Assembly: GCA_035626235.1 (NCBI GenBank)
Contig: DASPOB010000067.1
Coordinates: forward strand, 1-7,265
Origin: DATFYP01 sp035626235
Lineage (GTDB): Archaea > Thermoproteota > Nitrososphaeria > Nitrososphaerales > Gagatemarchaeaceae
Direction: 5' to 3'
DNA: 7,265 bases
Made by a program: the position numbers and the translations under genes. The notes beneath the pieces were generated by a model that saw only the letters and a list, made by a program, of their open reading frames with translations, was not told where the DNA came from and did no database searches. This document shows positions 1 through 6,623 of this stretch, in pieces; positions within the stretch are counted from its first letter, which is position 1; each line of letters begins with the position of its first letter.

Positions 1-1
1 G

Positions 2-85
2 GCAGTCAAGCGGGAGTGGATCAGAGTGCTTAGCGACGCCCTCAGCGAGAAGACTTGGCCTTCGCCTTCTCGTACTCGTCTCTGA
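2..85 (+). CDS. Possible C-terminal tail of an upstream gene (partial)
   Basis: From the left edge, frame 2 reads 27 codons before a TGA at 83-85. The first part, ending REWIRVLSDALSEKTW, looks like an amphipathic helix, and most of its third codon positions are G or C, as in the real genes here. If real, it converges on the acetyltransferase gene and overlaps its 3' end by about 44 bases. The product cannot be identified from so short a piece. The last dozen residues (PSPSRTRL) are low in information and lie antisense to the neighbour, so this may be only a chance open frame. Confidence 0.3.
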   Translation, partial: AVKREWIRVLSDALSEKTWPSPSRTRL

Positions 86-599
86 GAATCCCCATCATCA
101 CCCCTTCGTGGAACTTGCCGTCGAAGTATACGGTGTCTCTCAGCCTCCCTTCTATCTTGTAGCCGTTCTTCTCGGCAGACCCGATGGCGGCGGGGTTGTC
201 CCCCCTGGTCCACAGTTCGACCTTGTGTACGTTGTACTGATCGAACGCGAGCCGTGTCAGCAGGAGATTGACTTCGGTACCGATGCCCTTCCCTCTGAGT
301 TCCCTGGCGCTGAGAGCGATACCGATGTCGGCAGTGGTAGAGCCAGGGCGCCACCATCGGATTGTGGCCCACCCAATGGGTTTCTGAGTTGCCTTGTGGA
401 CAATGACGAAGGTCCGTCTGCGAGAGATGTCCCCCTTCAGCTCAGCGTCGTACTCCTTCTCCAGCTCCTCCATGCTGACGGTGTTGTCGGGCCTCGACCG
501 GGCCCACATCATCACTTCTTCGTCGTTCATCATCCTGTGGAGGAGCTTGATGTCCTCTCTCTCAAGCCCTCTCATGTAAACCTGTTTTCCCTGAATCAT
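42..599 (-). CDS. GNAT family N-acetyltransferase, RimJ/RimL-like
   Basis: This 185-residue protein should transfer an acetyl group from acetyl-CoA to an amine, in the cytoplasm; the acceptor is unknown. Family knowledge suggests a protein N-terminus, an amino acid or a small amine. It opens with the typical MIQGKQVYMRGLEREDIKLL strand and helix of RimJ/RimL-type (Acetyltransf_3) enzymes. Around residues 75-95 are the central strands (PIGWATIRWW, ADIGIAL). The acetyl-CoA loop is at about 102-107 (RGKGIG, the R/Q-x-x-G-x-G motif), and the C-terminal NPAAIGSAEKNGY...EGRLRDTVYFDGKF region at about 135-163 is characteristic. The frame stays open upstream to 851, but that part does not look like a GNAT domain and overlaps the divergent peptidase. 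ATG 599 begins the domain and has GGGAGGA (minus strand) at 617-611, eleven bases before it. It is divergent from the peptidase gene. Family is certain; substrate is not. Confidence 0.95.
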   Translation of the reverse strand: MIQGKQVYMRGLEREDIKLLHRMMNDEEVMMWARSRPDNTVSMEELEKEYDAELKGDISRRRTFVIVHKATQKPIGWATIRWWRPGSTTADIGIALSARELRGKGIGTEVNLLLTRLAFDQYNVHKVELWTRGDNPAAIGSAEKNGYKIEGRLRDTVYFDGKFHEGVMMGILRDEYEKAKAKSSR

Positions 600-610
600 A
601 TGTACGCCGT

Positions 611-617
611 TCCTCCC
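611..617 (-). promoter_or_regulatory. Shine-Dalgarno site of the acetyltransferase gene
   Basis: On the minus strand GGGAGGA lies eleven bases before the ATG at 599. It matches the complement of the archaeal 16S rRNA 3' end well and supports that ATG over start codons further upstream. It implies a transcript with a real leader, unlike the leaderless arrangement of other genes here. Confidence 0.55.
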
Positions 618-682
618 GGAGCCACTTATGAGAATTCTGCTAGGGGTTGTGGGTGCCCTTGGACGTTTGTTCCATGCGTGTG

Positions 683-690
683 TTTTATAC
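683..690. promoter_or_regulatory. TATA-like box, possibly shared by the divergent acetyltransferase and peptidase genes
   Basis: The plus strand reads TTTTATAC and the minus strand GTATAAAA, the most TATA-like octamer in the 125-base spacer. For the plus-strand peptidase, transcription about 26 bases downstream would begin near 712, leaving a leader of roughly a dozen bases before GTG 725. For the minus-strand acetyltransferase the start would be near 660, giving a leader of about 60 bases that includes its Shine-Dalgarno site. A weaker alternative for the acetyltransferase is the ATAAG-containing stretch at about 624-632. Which direction or directions are used cannot be told from sequence. 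Confidence 0.55.
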
Positions 691-724
691 ATGAGGTGGG
701 CTGGCCGCAACTCGTGACGAAGAA

Positions 725-2665
725 GTGACTGGCCAGACCCACGGGCGCGCCGGAAACCGGCGATCGAATGACGAATACGCCTGGCTGGAGAACACGGACG
801 ATCCCCGTGTCGTTGAATGGGTGCGCAAGGAGGACCGGGCCGCCCGTGCATCTGTCAGCAGGTATTCCGGTGTCTTGTTCAGACGTCTTGCTCCCTTCTA
901 CCGGAAGCCAATCATGCGGTCAGTCAAGGTCACGAAGGCGGGCGTCGTCCTCTTCCTTTCCGACGACAGGTCGTACAAGGTCGAGCTGCTGCGCCCGGAT
1001 GGCCGGCGAGAGCTGATTGTAGATTCGGCGAAGCTCGGGAAGGACGTTGTCATTCAGGCCGTCCAAGCACGGGAAGACGGCTCGATCGTCGCGATCCACC
1101 ACTCCATAGGGGGGAGCGATGAGGGGACAGTCACGATGCTCGACCCAGCCAGCCACCAGCGAGTAGACACCCTGCGCGGGTTCGTAGGGAGCATAATTTG
1201 GATGAATGACGGTTCATACTACTACTCGAGAACCTACCGCAAGGAGAAGACCCCGGACGGTGTGGCGCCTCCTTCGGACAGGGTGATTTTCAGAAAGGGT
1301 GAGAGGGAGGAGGTCGTCTTCGGCAAGGGACTCCCCACAAACACCTTCGTCAGCATAGCCTCCTCCCACGACGGCTCGAGAGCCCTCTTAGACGCATTCC
1401 ATGGCTTCGAAAGGAGCACGCCGTACGGCGGAAGGCTGGAGAGCCCCGAGTCCTGGATTCAGCTCTATCCCGAAACGGACTCCGTTGTGACCAATGTGGA
1501 CTATGTTGACGGGACACATTTCCTGCTATCCTTCGAGAGCGGCATGGGTGAAGTGCTTTCCCTGGGCGGGAGGAGTGTGAGAAGACTGGTGCGCGAGTCG
1601 AAATGGCCCCTCCAGGAGGCAGCCTTCATGGGCGACGGCCTGCTCTGCCACTACCTAGTCGAAGCCCGCTCGGAACTTTGGTTGTACGACATGGACGGGA
1701 GGCTGAAGAGCCGTTTCAAGTTCGACATTCCTGGCTCGATTACCGGCGAACCCGCAATCAGTGTGTTGGGGGAGGAGGCAGTCGTGTCGTTCAGCTCTTT
1801 CGCGCTTCCGTACAGGGTAATCAGGGTTAGGGACGGCAAGCTGGAGACTCTACTGTCAGAGGAACTTCCTGGGCAGTACACGGTCGGAGACGGTCTTGCG
1901 AAGTCCGCAGACGGCACGAAGATTCACTACTTCTTCACGGCCAAAAGAGGGACTTCCCCCAAGAAGGTCCTTCTCTTCGGTTATGGCGGCTTCAGACTCT
2001 CCCTCACCCCCACCTACAACCCCGCCTACCTTCCTCTGCTGGAAGACGGGGTCGCGCTTGGGTACGCTAACCTGCGGGGAGGGCTTGAGCATGGAGAGGA
2101 CTGGCATAAAGCGGGCAGGAGGGAAAACAAGTTCAACGTCTTCGACGATTACATCGCTGTCCTGGCGAAGCTGAAACGGGAAGGGAGAGCCGTTGTCGGG
2201 TTCGGGAGAAGCAACGGCGGCCTCCTGATGGGGGCGACCATGAACGCCAGGCCTGACCTCTTCGCCGGGGTCCTGATCGGATACCCGGTGCTGGACATGA
2301 TGGCGTTCCACAGGCTGCTCATAGGGCGGGCCTGGGTCCCAGAGTACGGTGACCCTGACAGCCCCAGAGACGTAAAGTTCCTCATGAAGTACTCCCCTTA
2401 CCACAACATCTCGTCTGGGAAGAAGTATCCCCCCGTCTTCATCTACACGGGGTTGAAAGACGACAGAGTTCACCCGGCGCATGCCTTCAAGTTCGCCTCC
2501 AGGCTCAGGGACGCGGGGGCCGTGGTAGCGCTCAGAGTGGAAGCCGAGTCGGGCCACATCGGGACTACTCCGGAAATGAGGATGAGGGAAGAAGCGGACA
2601 AGCTCGCGTTCGTCTACGCCTCACTTGGAGTGGCCCCCAAGGGAATGACCCACGGCAACCGCTGA
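725..2665 (+). CDS. Prolyl oligopeptidase (peptidase family S9A)
   Basis: This 646-residue serine peptidase should cut short peptides after proline, in the cytoplasm, as no signal peptide or membrane segment is present. The N-terminus has the family opening DEYAWLEN (about 16-23). Residues about 60-385 form the beta-propeller lid and about 385-640 the alpha/beta-hydrolase domain. The catalytic triad is visible: Ser496 in GRSNGG, Asp579 in KDDRV and His611 in ESGHIG. By alignment from memory to porcine prolyl oligopeptidase, Tyr420 in GYGGF matches the oxyanion-hole tyrosine, and Trp537 (GRAW) and Arg581 match the proline-pocket tryptophan and arginine, supporting true post-proline specificity. 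Length is near archaeal relatives and a little below the roughly 710 residues of animal enzymes. The start is GTG 725, with no Shine-Dalgarno and a TATA-like box about 38 bases upstream; an in-frame stop at 692-694 limits any longer form. Confidence 0.96.
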   Translation: MTGQTHGRAGNRRSNDEYAWLENTDDPRVVEWVRKEDRAARASVSRYSGVLFRRLAPFYRKPIMRSVKVTKAGVVLFLSDDRSYKVELLRPDGRRELIVDSAKLGKDVVIQAVQAREDGSIVAIHHSIGGSDEGTVTMLDPASHQRVDTLRGFVGSIIWMNDGSYYYSRTYRKEKTPDGVAPPSDRVIFRKGEREEVVFGKGLPTNTFVSIASSHDGSRALLDAFHGFERSTPYGGRLESPESWIQLYPETDSVVTNVDYVDGTHFLLSFESGMGEVLSLGGRSVRRLVRESKWPLQEAAFMGDGLLCHYLVEARSELWLYDMDGRLKSRFKFDIPGSITGEPAISVLGEEAVVSFSSFALPYRVIRVRDGKLETLLSEELPGQYTVGDGLAKSADGTKIHYFFTAKRGTSPKKVLLFGYGGFRLSLTPTYNPAYLPLLEDGVALGYANLRGGLEHGEDWHKAGRRENKFNVFDDYIAVLAKLKREGRAVVGFGRSNGGLLMGATMNARPDLFAGVLIGYPVLDMMAFHRLLIGRAWVPEYGDPDSPRDVKFLMKYSPYHNISSGKKYPPVFIYTGLKDDRVHPAHAFKFASRLRDAGAVVALRVEAESGHIGTTPEMRMREEADKLAFVYASLGVAPKGMTHGNR

Positions 2666-2667
2666 GC

Positions 2668-2693
2668 GAAAGGAAGAAAGGGGAAGAGAAAAG
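2668..2693 (+). other. 26-base uninterrupted purine tract
   Basis: Immediately after the peptidase stop the plus strand has 26 consecutive purines, including AAGGGGAAG. It fills most of the 34-base gap before the tail-anchored protein gene. It has no good match to GGAGGTGAT, so it is not an obvious Shine-Dalgarno, though it may help ribosome loading for the next gene. On the minus strand it is a C/T tract. Confidence 0.6.
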
Positions 2694-2699
2694 CTTCCG

Positions 2700-3008
2700 T
2701 TGGGCGGAGTCGGTGTTGCCTTGAGCGAAGAGCAGTTCAGGGAGTGGGCCAACAGAAGGTCTCACCTGCCTCTGGCCGTGAGGGGCCACACCTTTGTCTA
2801 CAAGGCCGACAACGTCATTGCGGTAGACGGGGGCAAGTTCCTTTACGAGGAAGCCCTGGAACTGGTCAAGCAGCTCAACTCGAGGAACCCGTTTGAGCAG
2901 CTTGGCGCTGGCATAACCATCGCCGAGCGCAACGGGATCCTTAGGCTCGTCGTCTTGGGCCTGATAGCAGTCATAGTAGTGGTAGTCATTCTCCTTGCCA
3001 GGAGATAG
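2700..3008 (+). CDS. Small tail-anchored membrane protein of unknown function
   Basis: I do not recognise this protein of up to 102 residues. It has a soluble charged N-terminal part of about 78 residues, including a stretch around 32-62 (FVYKADNVIAVDGGKFLYEE then an ALELVKQL helix). It ends in one hydrophobic segment (about 80-100, very rich in V, I and L) closed by two arginines. That is the plan of a tail-anchored protein facing the cytoplasm. No ATG is available. TTG 2700 gives 102 residues and TTG 2721 gives 95, starting right before SEEQFREW; neither has a convincing Shine-Dalgarno site. It follows the peptidase by 34 bases on the same strand with no promoter-like element between, so co-transcription is likely. 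Its TAG ends eight bases before the stop of the opposing UPF0182 gene. Coding is supported by the coherent membrane segment and GC-rich third positions. Confidence 0.8.
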   Translation: MGGVGVALSEEQFREWANRRSHLPLAVRGHTFVYKADNVIAVDGGKFLYEEALELVKQLNSRNPFEQLGAGITIAERNGILRLVVLGLIAVIVVVVILLARR

Positions 3009-3016
3009 GAGTCAGC

Positions 3017-5770
3017 CTACGGTCTTATCGTGACATAGTACATGTACGTCACTCCCTGGACGGGGACGACCAGCAGTCCGAAGTTGAGGTTCCCTGAACT
3101 GTCGGTCCAAGAGTAGACTGTGTTCGCGACACTCGCAGGTCCGTGCGTCTGGAGCAGAGCAGCGACCTGTGCTAACGTCCCGTTTCCCCCTGAGGCACTT
3201 AGGGATGGGCTGGCGACGTTGACGTAGACCGTAGGGCTGACCGCGGTGGCGTTGACTAGACTGTAACCCTTCGAGGCAAGCAGTCTGTCAATCTGGTGGA
3301 CGAGGGCGTCCCTTGTCAGGGTCACGACCGCGGTGGAGTTGGTGGCAGCGAGGTTCCCGAATGCAGCGGCGGCATCGGCACCGACAGCGACGGTTCCTGT
3401 AGATGGGTTGACCGCAGTCATGAATGGAAGCTGGGTAACCACTCCCGACGAGCCCGGGTTTGTGTAGACTGCGACGAAGTACGTGAGGTGCCCCCCAACG
3501 GAATACAGCAGGTATGAGCCAAACCGGTAGTTCGGTAGCAGCGTCAACTGCGTCCTTACCTGCTGATTGGTCGTCAGAGCATTCTCGGCCGCAGTCGGGC
3601 CAATGATCAACGACGATTGGGACGGGTTCTGGTAAAGATAGATTTGCCCCAGCTTGTTCCCGCCGTAGGCAATGTACAGGGCTCCAAGGTTCTTGCTGAC
3701 CGTGCCTTCGTATTGGACAAGTTGTAGGCCCACGAAGTAGGTCTTGTCTCCGTTTGCGAACGGAATGTACTGGACCGTGCTGTTCCCTGCTCGCTCGTAG
3801 AACTGGGTCCCGGACCTGAACACGAACGGATCGCTTACGTGATAAATGAAATCGAAGTCGAGTTGTCCTGGGACCGTCAGCGAGCCGAGAAGCTGTTCGG
3901 GATACCTCAGCTGGGGGACGAGCCATGCAGGCGGAGCCTTCCAGGAGCTGTAGTAGTCTTGGTAAAACTTCGTAATGAAGTCGGTGCTGTTGAGCCCTTG
4001 GGGAGAAAGGAGGTTGGAAACGGTGTACCCTTGCATGGAGCCGTCTTGGATGTTTACCAGGACGACCCCGAAGAACCTGAGATACGGGCTCGCGGCGAAC
4101 CCCGATTGCAGCGGGTAGTCGATGTAGACCTGGACCGCGTAGTAAAGGTTCCTGCCATCGGACACGATGTATGCGGACGGGTCCATTGTCAGCCCGCTGA
4201 TGAGCACATCACCGACCCGGTCGAAGATGTTCCTGTTCCACAACATGTCGATCGGCTTCCCTGAGAACGCGAAGCCGAGCTGTCCCTCTGCGAAGGTGAA
4301 CCACAGGGACTTCTGCCAGCCGCTAAGCACGTAGTCCGGGGTCCCGCCGTAGGAGACGTTTTGGACCTCGTCATATCCAGGAATGTGCACGTATACACTC
4401 TGACTGAAACCGTCGCCCTCGCCGTAGTAGATTAGAGGCTCTGAAGGGATTCCGTACGCACTTGTCGTAGGCACAACGGACCCGTTGTGAGTGTTGATCA
4501 CGAGGACCTTCGCGGCATGAGTGTAGATGATGTGCTCGCTTATCCAGTCAGTGGACGGGAAGACGGGGGTGGTTGGTGAAACCCAGTATTCGGTCCCATT
4601 GTAGAAGACGATTTCGGAGCTGGCCAGGCCCATCCAGTTGTAGGCACCGATCTCTTTCGTGTTTGTGACCGTCGCCGCCTGCTGATCCCATTGGCGGACG
4701 AGGTCCAACGTGGTAGAAGGGTTGCTCGTAGGGAGGTCGGTGATGTTGTTGACGTGAATTCCATCGAGGCCCGCGGCCCACCTTGTGACGACGATCTGCT
4801 TTTGGGTCTGCGGGTACCATTCATACGACAGATAGTTGTTGTTCCAGTTGAAATAGTAGAAGGCGCCCGCCGCCACCTGGACGAGCAGCAGCAGTGTGAC
4901 TAGGACTGCCAGCCCCTTGAAGAGACCGACCTTTGGCACATCTGAGCTCCTCCTCGAAAGGTAGGCCATCCCCACTGCGGCCAACAGGAAGAGGCACCAA
5001 ACAATCCCGTAGATGTACGGTGTTGCTATGTTCATCAGCCAGTAGGGGGCACCGACTATTGTTTCGAGCAGAACTGCGGCGAGGAGGGCGAGGAGGTTTC
5101 TGAGCCATACGTCACTCCTGCGAGTCGCCAGATTGGCCAGAAGTCGCAGGAACATCCTGACGGCGAAGACGAGCAGCACTGCCGAGAGGACATAGGAAAG
5201 GACTTCGTACTGGATAGACATCGACGCCATCAGCCCAACGAAGCCCGTTCCGGAGGCCGGTGCTAAGGGCAACGCGAGAATCCGTGGAATGTCGGCCCAG
5301 TTGCCCAGACCCGTGATCATCATATAGACTGGGTTCATCACCGGACCCAGGAGTGGAAAGCCTCCTGACGTAGCGAAAGCGTAGAATCCTATCGCCCACT
5401 TCAAGGTCTGCCAGAGCGCCCACAGCCAGACGTTCATCCTGTCGTTGACCCGCCTGCCCTCGGGTTCTGCTTGGTAAGGGGTGAGAAGCTTGTAGGCTAC
5501 GGTCCCGAGTCTCCAAAGGTCGCTCCCTCCGGGCCGAGGGTAGACAAGCAGGAGGGCAAAGATTCCAGCCAGCAAGAAGGCGTACTCGTGGTAGAAGGTG
5601 ATGCCGAACCAATCGAGGCCAGCCTTCACGGAATAGACCGCCTCGGCGATGGACCATTGGAGGATGACCCAAGCTATCGCCAGCAATACTGTGGCCGCAA
5701 TGATGGCCAAGAGGAGCCAAGCCAGCCGCCGGTAGAGCCTGACGGAGCCGTCCCCCGCCTCGGATTCCAT
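3017..5770 (-). CDS. UPF0182 (COG1615) family integral membrane protein
   Basis: This 917-residue membrane protein belongs to a family of unknown function found in bacteria and some archaea. Membrane segments are visible at about 15-37, 62-78, 112-133, 185-212, 222-240, 250-270 and 284-306, giving the usual seven in the first third. Residues about 310-917 form a large soluble region predicted to lie outside the cell. Family landmarks recalled from UPF0182 proteins appear in order: PLIYYGEGDG (445-454), WNRNIFDRV (511-519), LRYPEQL (621-627), YHVSDPFVF (643-651) and IIGPTAAENAL (722-732). The outside region holds nine N-X-S/T sequons (Asn 342, 391, 429, 471, 594, 663, 811, 840, 863), consistent with glycosylation. 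Length is normal for the family. The start is ATG 5770, 28-29 bases from a BRE/TATA element, so the mRNA is probably leaderless. It is divergent from the single-span protein gene and convergent with the tail-anchored protein gene. Confidence 0.93.
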   Translation of the reverse strand: MESEAGDGSVRLYRRLAWLLLAIIAATVLLAIAWVILQWSIAEAVYSVKAGLDWFGITFYHEYAFLLAGIFALLLVYPRPGGSDLWRLGTVAYKLLTPYQAEPEGRRVNDRMNVWLWALWQTLKWAIGFYAFATSGGFPLLGPVMNPVYMMITGLGNWADIPRILALPLAPASGTGFVGLMASMSIQYEVLSYVLSAVLLVFAVRMFLRLLANLATRRSDVWLRNLLALLAAVLLETIVGAPYWLMNIATPYIYGIVWCLFLLAAVGMAYLSRRSSDVPKVGLFKGLAVLVTLLLLVQVAAGAFYYFNWNNNYLSYEWYPQTQKQIVVTRWAAGLDGIHVNNITDLPTSNPSTTLDLVRQWDQQAATVTNTKEIGAYNWMGLASSEIVFYNGTEYWVSPTTPVFPSTDWISEHIIYTHAAKVLVINTHNGSVVPTTSAYGIPSEPLIYYGEGDGFSQSVYVHIPGYDEVQNVSYGGTPDYVLSGWQKSLWFTFAEGQLGFAFSGKPIDMLWNRNIFDRVGDVLISGLTMDPSAYIVSDGRNLYYAVQVYIDYPLQSGFAASPYLRFFGVVLVNIQDGSMQGYTVSNLLSPQGLNSTDFITKFYQDYYSSWKAPPAWLVPQLRYPEQLLGSLTVPGQLDFDFIYHVSDPFVFRSGTQFYERAGNSTVQYIPFANGDKTYFVGLQLVQYEGTVSKNLGALYIAYGGNKLGQIYLYQNPSQSSLIIGPTAAENALTTNQQVRTQLTLLPNYRFGSYLLYSVGGHLTYFVAVYTNPGSSGVVTQLPFMTAVNPSTGTVAVGADAAAAFGNLAATNSTAVVTLTRDALVHQIDRLLASKGYSLVNATAVSPTVYVNVASPSLSASGGNGTLAQVAALLQTHGPASVANTVYSWTDSSGNLNFGLLVVPVQGVTYMYYVTIRP

Positions 5771-5794
5771 TCGACGCGGGCGATACGGGGGTGC

Positions 5795-5808
5795 CTATTT
5801 AGTTTCGC
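5795..5808 (-). promoter_or_regulatory. BRE and TATA box of the UPF0182 gene
   Basis: Read on the minus strand, GCGAAA is followed directly by CTAAATAG, a good archaeal BRE plus TATA pair. The centre of the TATA part is 28-29 bases before ATG 5770. With initiation about 26 bases from the box, transcription should begin at or within a few bases of the start codon, which explains the lack of a Shine-Dalgarno sequence. Confidence 0.7.
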
Positions 5809-5904
5809 AATCCCTGCCAAGCGGCAATTGCGGGCTCAGGAAGACAGCGGCCACCTGGTTTGCGTCTCACGCTTGAACAGACTTCTCTGATAACGTGCCA
5901 GATA

Positions 5905-5912
5905 CTCTTAAT
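5905..5912 (+). promoter_or_regulatory. Weak TATA-like element of the single-span protein gene
   Basis: TCTTAATT, the most AT-rich stretch in this part of the spacer, is centred about 34 bases before ATG 5943. That would give a leader of roughly eight bases. It lies downstream of the alternative GTG 5895, so if it is the promoter the longer start is impossible. The match to the TATA consensus is modest. Confidence 0.4.
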
Positions 5913-5942
5913 TGGATACGACTCAGCACGCGCTCGGAAACC

Positions 5943-6569
5943 ATGACCAAACGCCGAGCCGAGGCGCCCGCCATCTCCGGGGGGTCCCCGCCCAAGTCTG
6001 AAGCTACACGGACCAGGGGCCGAGTGTGGCTGGGCATCGCAGTGGCAGTCCTGGTTGTCGCCGGCGCGGTTTGGTATGTTGCAACGACCTCGCCCCCGCC
6101 GGGGACGGCGACCTCACAGGGGAGCACCTCGATATCTGAGGGGGCCAGCAGCATAATCGCGTCAGCGCTGCAGGCCAATCCGGCGGGATTCGTCTTTCAA
6201 TCTTCAGAGCGGCCCGTCTCTGCCAGTAGCGACTGGGCTACGCTACAGCAATCTGACGGTTCGGACGCGAATGTGACTGTGGTGGTGTACTCCTCAACCA
6301 CTGCCTCGCAGGGGCACTTCAGCCGGGTCGTCGCCGGGGTCAAGGGCCTTCCGGGCTATTCTAACATCACGTCAGACCTGGATTCGTTCCAGCAATATGG
6401 GAGGTGTTACGGCTATGGTGAGGATGTCGACAGTATAGCCGTGGTCAACGGGGTCTGCACAAAAGGCAACGTGTTCCTCCAAGTCCATCTCGTATCAGCG
6501 ATATCCTTCGCCGACTTGGAAGCGGACCTCACAAGTATCATGGGCGCGCTGTATCAAAGCGCGGCATGA
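5943..6569 (+). CDS. Single-span membrane protein with an outside domain, unknown function
   Basis: I do not recognise this 208-residue protein. A basic N-terminus of about 27 residues is followed by one hydrophobic segment (about 28-48, VWLGIAVAVLVVAGAVWYVA). A linker rich in Ser, Thr, Pro and Gly (49-68) leads to a compact domain of about 140 residues. The positive charges before the segment predict that the domain lies outside. The domain has two sequons (Asn110, Asn141) and exactly two cysteines (Cys155, Cys172), 16 residues apart, which could form a disulfide. Strand-like stretches (VTVVVYSS, VFLQVHLVSAISF) suggest an alpha/beta fold. The start is ATG 5943; GTG 5895 is in frame but would add 16 residues and lie before the likely promoter. 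It is divergent from the UPF0182 gene, so two surface proteins share one control region, which may or may not mean a shared role. Confidence 0.85.
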   Translation: MTKRRAEAPAISGGSPPKSEATRTRGRVWLGIAVAVLVVAGAVWYVATTSPPPGTATSQGSTSISEGASSIIASALQANPAGFVFQSSERPVSASSDWATLQQSDGSDANVTVVVYSSTTASQGHFSRVVAGVKGLPGYSNITSDLDSFQQYGRCYGYGEDVDSIAVVNGVCTKGNVFLQVHLVSAISFADLEADLTSIMGALYQSAA

Positions 6570-6590
6570 TTACTGGTGTGGTAGCAAAAC

Positions 6591-6598
6591 GTATTTAG
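6591..6598 (+). promoter_or_regulatory. TATA-like box of the zinc-binding protein gene
   Basis: GTATTTAG, preceded by an A-rich GCAAAAC that could act as a BRE, is centred about 29-30 bases before ATG 6624. That is the same spacing as for the UPF0182 gene. It is only about 8-9 bases before ATG 6603, so the upstream ATG would fall outside the transcript if this is the promoter. Confidence 0.5.
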
Positions 6599-6623
6599 AC
6601 TCATGAACCGCCTCTTTGCAAAA

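Noticed and set aside
108..728. A 206-residue open frame on the plus strand opposite the acetyltransferase
   Set aside because: It is antisense to a well-recognised gene and its protein shows no domain. GC-rich coding DNA commonly leaves such frames open on the other strand.
600..851. N-terminal extension of the acetyltransferase frame up to an ATG at 851 or 692
   Set aside because: The added residues do not resemble a GNAT domain, the part beyond 724 lies over the peptidase gene, and ATG 599 has a Shine-Dalgarno site and begins exactly where the family's first strand begins.
1856..2557. A 233-residue minus-strand frame opposite the peptidase catalytic domain
   Set aside because: The plus strand there encodes the full catalytic triad region. 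The antisense product has no recognisable domain.
5112..5720. A 202-residue frame on the minus strand in another register of the UPF0182 gene
   Set aside because: It overlaps the membrane-segment region of the UPF0182 gene in a shifted frame. Its product is a proline/arginine-rich mix without membrane segments, as expected of a shadow frame.
5895..5942. GTG 5895 as the start of the single-span protein
   Set aside because: It would add 16 residues of no clear character, and the only TATA-like element before the gene lies downstream of it. ATG 5943 directly precedes the basic stretch and membrane anchor.
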